Under the pieces are notes generated by a model. The model searched no databases. It worked only from the letters and a program-made list of their open reading frames with translations, and had not been told where the DNA came from. A DNA stretch of 64,000 nt from Meandrina meandrites (lineage: Eukaryota > Cnidaria > Anthozoa > Scleractinia > Meandrinidae): the NCBI GenBank assembly GCA_963693305.1, contig OY855912.1:4864501-4928500 (forward strand), written 5' to 3'. This document shows, one piece after another, positions 23,801 through 33,787 of the stretch. Made by a program: the position numbers and the translations under genes. Every line of letters starts with the position of its first letter. Within the stretch, counting starts at the first letter, position 1.

Positions 23801-26800
23801 GAAATGAATAAATGAATAAAGAATAATGTTATTCACGTGGTTTTCTGTACTGTTTATTACTTATTAATATCATCGGTAAAAAATTAGCATATTTCAGATC
23901 CGCTCGCGCACTTGAGCAGCTCTGCACACGATAGCGGTGCTGTCGCGTTTATTGACGCCTACTGTACATGTAAGAAAAACAGTACAGGAAACCACGTGAA
24001 TAACATTATTCTTTATTCATTTATTCATTTCCTCAAATATTGTGGTCTCCCTGTGATTCCACTATTTGTCGTCTTGAATAGGGTGTCTTTCTGGACCGGG
24101 GTTTGAAAGGGGTTGAAAGCCTGAATTGCATGGTCAAATGAATATGTGAGATTTACCTTCCAAAGGCTCCATATGTGTTAACTATCCTGAAAGAGTCAAA
24201 GGATGTGTTCATGGCCTGTCGAGATGACAGCAAATTCTGCACAACAGGGACACTAAGATATGCTATCATGGCACCAAGCATGAGCTCAAACACACGGCGC
24301 ACACAAAGACCTGGAAATATCAACAAACAAGTTATGTTATGAGAGCTTACGCCTGACCTTAAATACTTTATCCTACATGTAACTCGAAAACTGCTCTGTG
24401 TGTACTCTTGAATGCATTCCCTCTCCAGTGGACCACGTTTTATCAAATTAGGGTTTGAAGAGACAAATTTGGCTTAAGACGTCTTTTGCGTCACGTGTTA
24501 GGTTTAATATGTACTTCTTTACTTAGAAAAGTGCAAAATACACCAAGCAACACTTCTCGGCACAATTGTCCCACAATTTTTATTACTCGGTACACTGAAT
24601 TAGTAATAAAATATTGCTGTACATCTTTGCCACAACTTGTTAAGGTATGATGCGACACGCTACACTAAATTGTCTATTCAGTTAAATAAAACCAGAAACT
24701 TAAAAACCCTAAGGGTTTCTGATAAAATTGCATTTATTGGTGCATGCGATTTAAGACGGAATCCGCCAGGACTTCGAGTAGTTGTTGGACAAAATTATGT
24801 ACCAAAATTATTTACACCTTATTGCAAGCTTTTGTGTTACCGCTTCAAATATCTTATCAAAAGAAATCTTTTCTAACAACACCAAACATCGAAAACCGAT
24901 TTCGAAGTTCCGCTGAATTCCACTAAATCGCTTAAAAGACGCAAGCTTTTGCCTATAGCTTGTGAACTTTGAATTTCATTTTCTCAGGCTCTGATAAGAA
25001 ATTGTTGTACCAAAATTATTTACACCTTATTGGAAACTTTCGTGTTACTGCTTCAAATATCTTATCAAAAGAAATCTTTTCTAACAACACCAAACACCGA
25101 AAACAAATTTCGAATTTCCCACTGAATTCCACTGAATCGCTTAGACGATTTTACAAAATGGCTGCGCGTGAGAATTTGCCTATAACTTGTGAACTTTGAA
25201 ATTCATATTCTAAGACTCTGATAAGAAGTTGTTGTCGGTGTTATCAGGGATTATTACTTACATCTTTACCTTTTATTTAGGGTAGAAAATAACGCAATAG
25301 GATTTAAATTATTCTGGTACTCTATTTTTGTCCAACTTAAATAAATATTACTCAACGTCCTGGTGGATTCCATCTTAATACTTTTAATTGGTAAAATTTA
25401 ATTTTGTGTAGAATACATAGAATGCGTGCAGCCATCTCCTATTTCCTTCCTGCGGCAGAAAATGGTAAATCCCATACATAAATTATTCGAGTATTTCAAG
25501 ATGACAGCCAATTAAAGTTGATCTCCAACAATGCCTACTGTCAAGCAACCAATCAGAGCACAGTCCCCAGATTCTGATTAGCAAAGGCATTTTGCAGACA
25601 TTCCTTGTCCGCATAAGGAAATAGTAGACGGCTGCAGAATGAATTAAGGCTTTAAAATACATTGATGTAGTGGATAATTATACCCCATGTGGGCATTGAA
25701 CCAGGAGCACCAGTCTTGTGAAGTTGATGTATCTTGATCACCTCCTTTTTAGCCGAGGATGACGAGAACAAGAAGGCAAGGCTCTTGTCATCAAAGCACA
25801 TAAGGCTGGGAAGAATGGTCAGCCAATTCAGAAAACTCAAGTTACCGCTGATTATCAAAATAACCTGTGAAGTAAACACAAGCAACAAGATCAACTGCTG
25901 ATCAGACCTGGGCGGGGGGACCCCCATATGAAACAGGCGGGGATACTCGTCGTCTCACTTAGTGGTGTAAATTTCTGATTTTGACCTCACTTAGGGTGTT
26001 CTGGGCATCACGCACTTGTAAAATAGAAAATCACACATCTTTGTGATGTCCAGTCCCACATCACATGGCTCATTTGGCTCCTTCACGCGTCACGCTGCTT
26101 ATTTTGGGGGCATCGCTCATCATGCAAAAACCCTTTGCCATCCTCAGACAAGAACCAGACAATGACTGTATTACAGCCCTGACATGGTCCCCTGAGGGAA
26201 AGAGAATGAGAGGTCGGCCAAAAGCAATGTGGTGACGTACAGTGGAAAGAGAGGGGTCCAGAGCAGGGTGCCAGTCCCGAAGACAGGCACACAAGACAAG
26301 AGTTGCTGGAGAGCAAATGTGGCAGCCTTATAATTATGCTACTTTGCCTCAGAAGAGAAAGGTAACTGGTAACAAGTTACACAAATACAGTTATCCCACA
26401 CAGCAGTTTGAATGAAATATTCACCCTGTGCAAGACTTAAAGTTAATGTACGTTTTGAACACGAAAAAGTGGTTAATGTGTTGACCAGGGAAATTCTTTT
26501 CCATATTCTCTAACAGTAGTAACTGAGACTAATCGGCATGTGTGATTATAACAACAACGTCAACCCCCGATTGCTGACAATTACTAACCATGTAACCACA
26601 ATTTGTCCAATTACAAAATCACTAATAAAGATATACTGGAGAAGGTTACAAACTGACCTGGAAAAGAATCTGTAAAATGCCACACCAAATTCTGAATGGC
26701 CTCGTCAGAAGGATAAAAAATGGGACCACCAGTTCTACAAAATGATTCATCAGTGTTTCAAACTTGTGGAAAATCTCTGGTGACTGATGCATAAAATAGC

Positions 26801-29800
26801 TCATGGGATTCGGTACCGGCTGAGTCTGTAAGAAAATGAATATAACACTTCTTCATATATTAGTGCTTATTGAAACCACTGGAACAACAGATACTGTCAC
26901 TCAAGAACTGTAAAAAAAGTAGTTCACATCTGTTATTAATAAAACCATAATGCCTCCTTATTATGTTTGATATTTTCTTAAGATGCAGAAGCAGACTGTC
27001 TTAATCACTCATCTAATCTGTCTAGTCTATATTGATGTTGAAAATGTCACTTTTGTAATGGGGTACTTTTCAAAAGGGGGCTGCCTTTTTGGGAATGGGG
27101 CTGCTTTAATATTACAAAAAAACACTGGGTAGCGCTTATTAGAAAGGGGGCTCTTATTAGAAGAAGGTGCTAAATCAAATCACTACCATCTAGTATTATA
27201 GGTTCGTAATGCATGCAAAGAGGTAGATATTAATACACACAGTCTGAAATTAGGTGTTCAATTACCTCGTAATGGTAGTTCATACATGTCAGGTCTCGCC
27301 AACACTGATCACCTCTTATCTTGATCAGACCCTATATTAAATGATATGCCATTAAGGAGCAACATTTGAAACTATGAGCGACCTGCCTTGTAGTCACTCT
27401 CCCAAAAAAATAAAATTATTATAAGAATGGCTCTTACCTAATGGTTTGAATCAAAAAGGGGAATAAATTAATAGTTCGTGAAAAACAGGCAATTCAATTG
27501 GTATAGTTATAAATGCTTTCTGTGTATAAAATTTTCATAGCTTGACATCAGTGACCACAACTCTAGTAGGAATACCATCTCTCTTAATTATGTGGCTACT
27601 GATATGTGGTGGATCTCAATTTTTATAACAAAGCCAAATTTGTTTTTGTTTTTGGGTCAGCAAACCTGCTGTAAGTGACCTAACTTGACATTGGGTTGTT
27701 GCCTAACTGTTGCACTTGAACAATACTACAATTTTCTTAGTAAGAAACAACCATTATTTAATAATACAAACACTGTCTTTTTACAGTAGTAATTTATTAC
27801 CCAGTAGAAATCGGCATGCAACTTGATGTGAGCCAATAATGCAGTTGTCTGAAAAGGGGGGGGGGGGGGGGGCTACCATATAAAAGAACGGATTGCTTGT
27901 TGTCTCACTTTGGGGTATAAATTACAAATTTTCATATTACGTAGGGTGATACTGAATCATACACGAACAAAGGTATCATTTAGGAGTTGAAAAAAGCTTG
28001 AGCCACACCCTGATTGGTCTCCTTTTGGGGTTTCATAATTTCCAATTTTCTGGTGAGCATCCTCGTCTCGTTCATGTGGGGTTCCCTCACCCTTCCCCTG
28101 GTGTAACTGTAGCCCTGCACGTACACAGCACTTTATTGGCCAATGGAGCTGCAAGGTAATATTATTAAATGGCAGAACTTACAGCGCCAATCATAATGCG
28201 GAAGATAAGCCATCTGTATCCCCAAACAGCAACCAGAGGTGTTGGTGTGTGCATAGGTACTTGACGCAGTTTAAACACTGGACACAAAAATATCGCTAGG
28301 AAGCCTGTCTCAAGTAACTGTGACTCCCAACCTAAATTTTAGCCAAAAACATTTTTTATGTTAATCAACTTGTTATATGAGATTTTAGAGATTATTATAT
28401 ATAAATCAGTTGTTTCTGAGCTGACCTGTGCACATTTTTTGGTCAACTCACAAGTGGATTTGTTGTAGGATAAATTGGTCTTCACGTTGAATCTGTTTCC
28501 AACCAAGTTTAATCTGTTTCAACCTAAAGATAATTAATGTTATTTAATGTCATTGTACAACTGTTATCTTCAGGTTGAAGTAGATTAATATGTTGGAAAC
28601 AGATTTAACCTGAAAACCAGTTTAACCTACAACAGATATTCATCCCAATGACCGTAGTAAAAATGTAATTAGTATTGTTTTTTTACAATTAATTTACTGG
28701 GTTTTTTTTTAAGTTACAGACTTCACTGTACTTTACTTTTCTCTAAGTAGAGCTATCAGCAGCACTCTTAAATAAGGTTTGGATTACTGTTGAAGGAAGG
28801 TACTCTTTAAATATTATAAATGCTTTTATATAAACTCCTATTCCCAACTATTCTCACTGGTTTCCAAAGTGTTACCTTACTCCACTTTTTAAATTTTATA
28901 AAAAAGCACACCTGCCCAACCACACATTCATTACACATATTTAAAGAAAACAAGAAAAAAAATTCCATGCTTACCAAATGAATACCTGAAGAAACAAGGC
29001 AAGACAAAATAGGATGTAAGTAAATAAAAGGAAATAAATGAAATACATGTCAACAGTAAAATAAATAAATAAATAAAAAAATGTAAACAGTAAGACCATA
29101 AAAATGTCCATAATCAATGATACTACAGAAAAACCTGCGTAAAAAGAAGAAAATGCAATAAAAATATTATCATAAATACAAAATGTACATTTACTGGTAT
29201 TTTATGTGCTAGATACAGCATGAACAGCTGATCTGTATTAGGTACTGACAAGGGCTCCACTGTAAATACCCGCCATACAGATCAGGTGTGAATGTTGCAT
29301 CGACTTGGGGTTTCAATGAATATGTACTAATTTTTATTGTTTTCAAGCTTCAAACAGTAAACTGATTCAAAATAATATTACAGAACACCCATTTTGTTTG
29401 ATATAATTTTCTGTATTGGGATTTACAGTGCATCCACGCAAACCTGAACAGTGCATCTCTGTCACTGGACCCATTCCTTTTGAATTATTAGTGAATTTTA
29501 CAAGTACACTTACCATCGTTGTCCTACATTGACAATAGAATGATACAGAACCCACAACAGTGCCATAATTAACATGTTAGCACATCCAGAGAGCACAACA
29601 ATTCCTGAAAACAGCAGCCCAGTGTATGCCAAAATGTCCAAATGTTCATCAATCCTGTTTTTATCGGTAAAAAGCAACAATGTGGGGACATGTAGAATCT
29701 TCCTCCAGCCAGCTTCATCAAAGTGATTTTCTATTCTCTTCAGATACAGGTCAGATGGAAGAAGCCCATTTTTGCCTAAAAGCTGTTTGTTCTGATTAAG

Positions 29801-31685
29801 TGCGACTGCAAAAGCCACAACTGCAATTAAAAATTAATTAGGTTTAAATTCTGAACAGTGATCAAATATGGTTTCTCCCTACAAATTATCACAAGACCTA
29901 GTAAGTATAATTGGTGACAACCCAGCTACAGCTCTAGGTATAAAAAACATAAGGCTGATTAAACTGGTACAGGGATGTATATTTTGAATTCCAATATTTT
30001 AAAAGGCACAGCCTAGCTTTCCTCTTCAGGTCAGCCATGCAGGCTATTAGGTAAGCTATTATGGTTCAGTTCATCTGGGAGTGTCCTGGAAAGAGACTAA
30101 TAGGCCGTTTACAATAGGCACCTAAAGCCCCACAAAAAATTGACTGTTTCTTTAAACAAAATTATTAGGTCCAGAGCAATTTTTTGATGGATCTAGTCTA
30201 ATTTTTTTGCTGTAGTATAAACCCCTTTGAATCTCCTGCCCTGGTCTCTGAAGAATGTACAGAAATCTCCTGAATATCATGAAAGTACTTATAATTACAT
30301 ATTTTACACTTAGCAATACCAACAGTTTTTAATAACTTAAACCTCCTGGTAACTCAAACCTTATTCCCCTTCAGCTCATTTTCTTACTAACAATTTTACC
30401 CTGTATAACTTGAACCCCAATAACTAAAACTTTTTTCAAATTCCCTTGAAGGTTAGAGTTACCAGGATTCAACTATAGTTTGGTCATTGTTTCAAGGGGA
30501 GGGAGTACTGGGCAGAGTTAGAGATATTTACACACTTTTCAGTGTGACTGTTTGGGTTCATCATTTTTGGGGTTCACAAGACATATAGTGGTATCTACAT
30601 TCAAATTTGCTAAATTATCTCTCAGATTGTGTGGTTCCAAAAAATATCCATACCTCCCCCAAGGATGGTTATTTTGGTTGGGCCCTCCCACCCCCTGGAA
30701 TTTCCAAATTAGCTTCATAATTTCTTTTAAAAATTTGGGTTATTGAGTCCTCCCTCCCCTTCGGAATTTCCAGCGACCATCCTTGGGGTGGGTATGGATA
30801 TTTTCTGGAACCGAACTTTTGGAAATTTTTTTTTTGGGGGGGGGGGTTGGCATGTCTGCAGAGAAGAACATACCTTTCAAGACTTACATGGAGGGAATTG
30901 GGGGAAGCTAGAAGCAATGCGCACTTCTTAGCAGCCAAACAGTGGTCACTATGACAAATTGATGACAATTGTGATGTCTGTGGGTTTCCTTTTTTTTTTT
31001 GGGGGGGGGGGGGGGAGGACAGGAGGGGAGAAAGAAGAAAGCCATCGTATTTAAGGGGGGCGGATGTTAATTACCATCTTCATACTCCCTTCCCTAGCAC
31101 TTCTATCCATGAGTATCGCATGGGATGAGCTTATGTATTGGGTAATTGCATTTTCTAACTGTTAAGATCAGAAATAGAGGAATTCTTTGTTGGGAATGGG
31201 TGAAATAAAGACAATGTTAATGAATTTATTAAGGAGTCAAGGCGTTGTCAACGGCTATCTTTGGGGGTAAGAATTAACGACCTAATCCTCAACTGGGGGG
31301 GGGGGGGGGGGGAATGCAGATTTTAATGTAACCCCCTGGACGACCGACCCTAGAGAATTCCATCGAAAAGAATTCTAAAAGATGTGTTAACGTAGTATTT
31401 TAGAACCTTACAGTAAATGAAGCCAAGAGATCTCAAAAATACGATTCTTGTCAGCCAGTACGTTCCAGGTTCCACAGTCCCAGTTGAACTTGTAGCTGCA
31501 ACTTCTTCGACGTTCTTCTCATCTCTGGTTATTTCTTCTCCTTTCTTTGCATCTTTCACAGCATTAACGCCACCTTTTCTTCTCCTTAAACCCTCAAATA
31601 GCTCCATCATAAACCGAGTGTTTCTCACAGCTACAAGAATTAAATTTCTAAGATAGGATTTTACGATCTTCGCTCCACGGTACAT
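20821..31685 (-). CDS. LMF1: Lipase maturation factor 1-like protein (ER membrane)
   Basis: Eleven coding exons join in phase: 31412-31685, 29514-29820, 28975-28985 (11 nt), 28183-28331, 27266-27331, 26658-26825, 25684-25864, 24157-24310, 22504-22693, 21743-21855, 20821-21013; 601 residues from the first in-frame ATG. A start at 31610 or 31607 would give about 575, nearer the human length (567), and places FEGLRRRKGG near the N-terminus as in vertebrates. LMF1 is a multi-pass ER protein needed for folding of dimeric lipases such as lipoprotein lipase. Family blocks seen in order: YWLTRIVFLRSLGFIYF, NQNKQLLGKNGLLP, WYSFGWESQLLETGFLAIF, IKIRGDQCWRDLTCM, ISGNLSFLNWLTILPSL, LSVPVVQNLLSSRQAMNT, INTYGAFGSITKERTEVI-like, CVISPYHYRLDWLMWFAAFQ, and IGSYFPPI near the end. 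The donor of the 25684 exon is the least certain join (three phase-compatible GT sites). LMF2 fits less well. Confidence 0.94.
21060..21262 (+). mobile_element. tRNA-derived SINE, family A, copy 5
   Basis: It has a B box (GGTTCAAGCCC) and the body block TTTACTCTCATAGTGCCTC through ATGGGTACCGGCGAATTTAC, ending GCATCCCAACTAGGGGGGAG. The usual 3' block is missing, and a different TIR element follows 20 nt later. It lies in the last LMF1 intron. Confidence 0.8.
21285..21511. mobile_element. TIR element with repeated TTCGCCTACA units
   Basis: Left arm CGGTCGTTTCGCCTACAAG is followed by two more TTCGCCTACA units spaced 16 nt apart; the right arm is the inverse, with three GTAGGCGAA units ending GGCGAAACGACCG. 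Arms are about 55 nt in a 227-bp element. No clear target duplication. A separate perfect hairpin (arms CCGTAGAATGAA / TTCATTCTACGG, 21515-21543) follows. Confidence 0.7.
22163..22437. mobile_element. Dispersed MITE, family C, copy 1
   Basis: It shares a long similar stretch with 45961-46203: ACCAATCAAAAC, AACACRTGTAGCCG, GGGAAA, TTGGTTTTACTTCTGATTG and GAGAAAGTGGCGCGAG in the same order. Ends are inverted (ATTCGATTGAATGTC / GACACTCAAGTGAAAATC). It lies in an LMF1 intron. Confidence 0.65.
22903..23642. mobile_element. TIR element with a perfect 9-bp target duplication (Mutator-like)
   Basis: Inverted ends CACCCTGCGAGCAGAGCC / GGCTCTGCTCGCAGGGTG are immediately flanked by the direct repeat CCTTACCCA at 22894-22902 and 23643-23651. 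It is 740 bp with no transposase frame. A 9-bp duplication is characteristic of Mutator-like elements. It lies in an LMF1 intron. Confidence 0.85.
23776..24054. repeat. Foldback element, about 85-nt arms
   Basis: The left arm has GAGACCACAATATTTGAGG, ATGAATAAATGAATAAAG and TTATTCACGTGG; the right arm is their near-perfect inverse, ending at ATTGTGGTCTCCCTGTG. The arms are separated by about 110 nt. It lies in an LMF1 intron. Confidence 0.8.
24785..25236. repeat. Tandem duplication, unit about 215 nt
   Basis: Two head-to-tail copies start near TTGTACCAAAATTATTTACA (the first copy reads ATGTACC), continue through CTTATCAAAAGAAATCTTTT and CTAACAACACCAAACA, and end with CTTGTGAACTTTGAA and CTCTGATAAGAA. 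The copies differ by scattered substitutions and a short indel. No coding frame is preserved between them. Confidence 0.75.
25912..26047. repeat. Dispersed G-start repeat, copy 1
   Basis: GGGGGGACCCCCATATGAAA, then GGATACTCGTCGTCTCACTTAG and GGTGTAAATTTCTGATTTTG. A related arrangement (GGGGGCTACCATATAAAAG, GTTGTCTCACTTTGGGG, TATAAATTACAAATTTTC) is at 27855-27950, so this is a dispersed repeat. No ends could be fixed. Confidence 0.55.
27855..27990. repeat. Dispersed G-start repeat, copy 2
   Basis: It matches the 25912-26047 repeat in the same orientation after a G run of about 18. It lies in the LMF1 intron between the 28183 and 27266 exons. Confidence 0.5.
28461..28634. repeat. Foldback element beside the LMF1 exon at 28183-28331
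   Basis: Inverted ends TGTTGTAGGATAAATTGG / CCAGTTTAACCTACAACA continue inward with AATCTGTTTCCAAC / GTTGGAAACAGATT and TTCAACCTAAAGATAA / TTATCTTCAGGTTGAA. It is a nearly complete palindrome of 174 bp. Confidence 0.75.
30633..30812. repeat. Foldback element, family D, complete copy
   Basis: Arms GGTTCCAAAAAATATCCATA / TATGGATATTTTCTGGAACC and CCCCCAAGGATGGT / ACCATCCTTGGGG, with GGAATTTCC in each half. A half copy is at 50064-50190. It lies in LMF1 intron 1, followed by G runs near 30831-30846. Confidence 0.75.
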
Positions 31686-31998
31686 TCCGCCATCTTGAAT
31701 TGGGTCCAAGGCTCATGGACAAATGGCGCGCGGCGATTGGACCGAGAAAGCTCGCTGATTTTAAAATTACTCGTCAGGGAGCCCCTCCCGGGGGGTTTCA
31801 GGGACGAACATGGCCATAAAATAATTGGGAACAAGGGAACAAAAGGATAATAAAGCTGGGAACACGGGGACAAAAGCTGTGTTTCTGATATTTTAGGGAG
31901 CAGGGATCACAAAAATCGACAAAACACTTTTAAGAACCAGGGAACAGAAAACTGCCCGAACCTGAGACCCCGGGTCACCTAGCCTGTGTACAGCCGTC

Positions 31999-32058
31999 CC
32001 GCTCCCCTCAAAAAAATCGGGGAGGTTCCCTCCCCGATTTTTTTGAGGGGAGCGAGAC
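31999..32058. repeat. Perfect hairpin inserted in the outer left arm
   Basis: Arms GCTCCCCTCAAAAAAATCGG / CCGATTTTTTTGAGGGGAGC surround a centre rich in GGAGG/CCTCC. The equivalent position of the right arm lacks it (there GCTCACAGGC is continuous), so it was gained after the outer element formed. Confidence 0.85.
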
Positions 32059-32228
32059 ACAGGCAGCCCAAGCTCTCTATCAGATTACCTTCGGACGTGA
32101 CTCTTGCTTATAAGCAGTGTTGTGTTACAAAGATTCGATTTGTAAGGGTTTGTATGGGAACCAACGGTTTTGCTTTAAAAGTAAAAAAATCGTATATTTT
32201 GTGAATAAAATTGACTTACCCTGATTTT

Positions 32229-32399
32229 TAGCCAGCGTAGCTTGGCGTTCTAGTCAGTCAGGGAGAGCGAGAAAACGAGCGCGCGAGCAAAGCGACGAAG
32301 GAGAGAAAGAACGCGTTCTTTCTGCCCCGCCGTCGCTTTGCTCGCGCGCGCGATTTCTCGCTCTCCGTGACTGACTAGAACGCCAAGCTACGCTGGCTA
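32229..32399. mobile_element. Inner Mutator-like TIR element with its own 9-bp duplication
   Basis: Ends TAGCCAGCGTAGCTTGGCG / CGCCAAGCTACGCTGGCTA, arms about 75 nt, reaching CGAGCAAAGCGACG / CGTCGCTTTGCTCG. Flanked by CCTGATTTT on both sides (32220-32228 and 32400-32408). Removing it leaves the outer arm continuous with its partner. It shares the TAGCC terminus with the outer element. Confidence 0.88.
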
Positions 32400-32414
32400 C
32401 CTGATTTTGTGTTT

Positions 32415-32658
32415 CATTCTTTGTTGTTTGCCAGCTTCTCAGGTCGATCTAACGCGATTTCGGCGAGTTATCGGTATTTCGGCTGTTTCGGTTTCCACTG
32501 CTTTGTATAAACCTATTATTAATATTTGGCTGTAATAGGTGATGGAAGCAATAAAGTTGAAAGTTGAAAGTTGAATTTTAGCAGTGGAAACCGAAATAAC
32601 GATAACTCGCCGAAATCGCGTTAGAACGACCTGAGAAGCTGGCAAACAAAAAAGAATG
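32415..32658. repeat. Inner hairpin C
   Basis: Arms CATTCTTTGTTGTTTGCC / GGCAAACAAAAAAGAATG and TAACGCGATTTCGGCGAGTTA / TAACTCGCCGAAATCGCGTTA (21 nt; core ACGCGATTTCGGCGAGTT) reach GGTTTCCACTGC / GCAGTGGAAACC. The loop contains three tandem GTTGAAA units. Confidence 0.85.
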
Positions 32659-32806
32659 AAGATGATATGTGATCTTCGCAATGAATTTCCAATTTAAGCA
32701 ATTGGGATAAAGAAACCTGAAAAAAATCAGCCCTGATTTTTTTTTTTCAGGCTTCTTTATTCCAATTGCTTAATATATTCATTGCGAAGATCACATATCA
32801 TCTTCA
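32658..32806. repeat. Inner hairpin D
   Basis: Arms GAAGATGATATGTGATCTTC / GAAGATCACATATCATCTTC and GCAATTGGGATAAAGAA / TTCTTTATTCCAATTGC close on a T run (CCTGATTTTTTTTTTTCAGG). It is adjacent to hairpin C without a gap. Confidence 0.85.
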
Positions 32807-33787
32807 TATATATCCGCAGTTCATATATGAATCATTTCATATACATTACATCAAAAAAGAATGAAACACAAACTCAGGGTAATCAATTTTATTCACAAAA
32901 TATACGATTTTTTTACTTTTAAAGCAAAACCATTGCGTTCCCATACAAACCCTTCCAAATCGAATCTTTGTAACACAACACCGCTTATAAGCAAGAGTCA
33001 CGTCCGAAGGTAATCTGATAGAGAGCTTGGGCTGCCTGTGAGCGGGACGGCTGTACACAGGCTACGGGTCACCCCGGCGCCAAAAAAGAACTAGTGAAGT
33101 TGGCTTCAAATGGATCGCTTACGTTTGTACAGCGTTGATTAGTTCACATAATGCAGGCAAAGTGTTTTCATTCTTGGGTAAAACAGAAAACAATCCAATC
33201 ACACTCTGTCAAAGCATTACTTGAGATTTTCTCGCCTGCAAGTGTGCGGAAGCATGCCAGCTTGATTGGCATTGTATCCAGGCAACGCGATGAGGACAAA
33301 GGTCAGGCCGGCAGTAACGTGACTGAATGCGGGTAAAAAATCCCAAAAGATGCGTGACACTTTTAAATAGTAATATATACAAAAAAACAATAAAAATAGC
33401 GTCGAGAGAGTCATTTTGTGTAGTTCAAAAACACAACCGTTTCGGTCATAGCCCTTCTTCAGGTTAGTCTCCTTCGCAGCCGTTGTTTGGGCTCGTCACG
33501 CAACGCTCCCTCCCCCAAAGGAACATGCCGACTTGCTCCCCCCCCCCCCCCCCCCCCTCCCCACTTCCTGATTTGGACTAATATTTTATCACAGATATTT
33601 ATAGTCAAATGTGAATTCCTGAGAATAAGTAATGATTACAATATTCATTCTCATTATCGCGAGATCGACCAATTATTTGAAGCTAAAAGAACTTATCAAC
33701 GCGGTTTGATCGCGTGACGTTCGCGCGAGGGAGCGCGCGATCTTTGTGCCACAGGACCAACGGAGAGAGACTGAGGACTAAAGTGTT

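Larger units (their letters stand above)
31980..33064. mobile_element. Outer Mutator-like TIR element containing nested palindromes
   Basis: Ends TAGCCTGTGTACAGCC / GGCTGTACACAGGCTA with arms of about 190 nt are flanked by a perfect 9-bp direct repeat CGGGTCACC (31971-31979 and 33065-33073). The arms match through AAGCTCTCTATCAGATTACC, GACGTGACTCTTGCTTATAA and ATTTTGTGAATAAAATTGA. The left arm carries an extra 50-odd-nt hairpin and a complete second element; the interior is two more hairpins. No transposase. Confidence 0.88.
31686..33787. promoter_or_regulatory. Shared 5' region of divergent LMF1 and TTYH genes
   Basis: The two start codons face away from each other 2.1 kb apart, so both promoters lie here. 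More than half is a nested inverted-repeat element (31980-33064). About 31790-31970 is a repeat-like GGGAACAAGGGAACAAAA segment. 33065-33787 has no gene that I recognise; it holds a C run (33538-33557). A GCGCGAGGGAGCGCGCG stretch at about 33722-33738 may be part of the TTYH core promoter. No TATA box is obvious on either side. Confidence 0.5.

Noticed and set aside
32439..33058. ORFs in the LMF1/TTYH intergenic region
   Set aside because: They fall in the arms of nested palindromes; the mirrored ORF at 31986-32204 shows they come from the inverted repeat.
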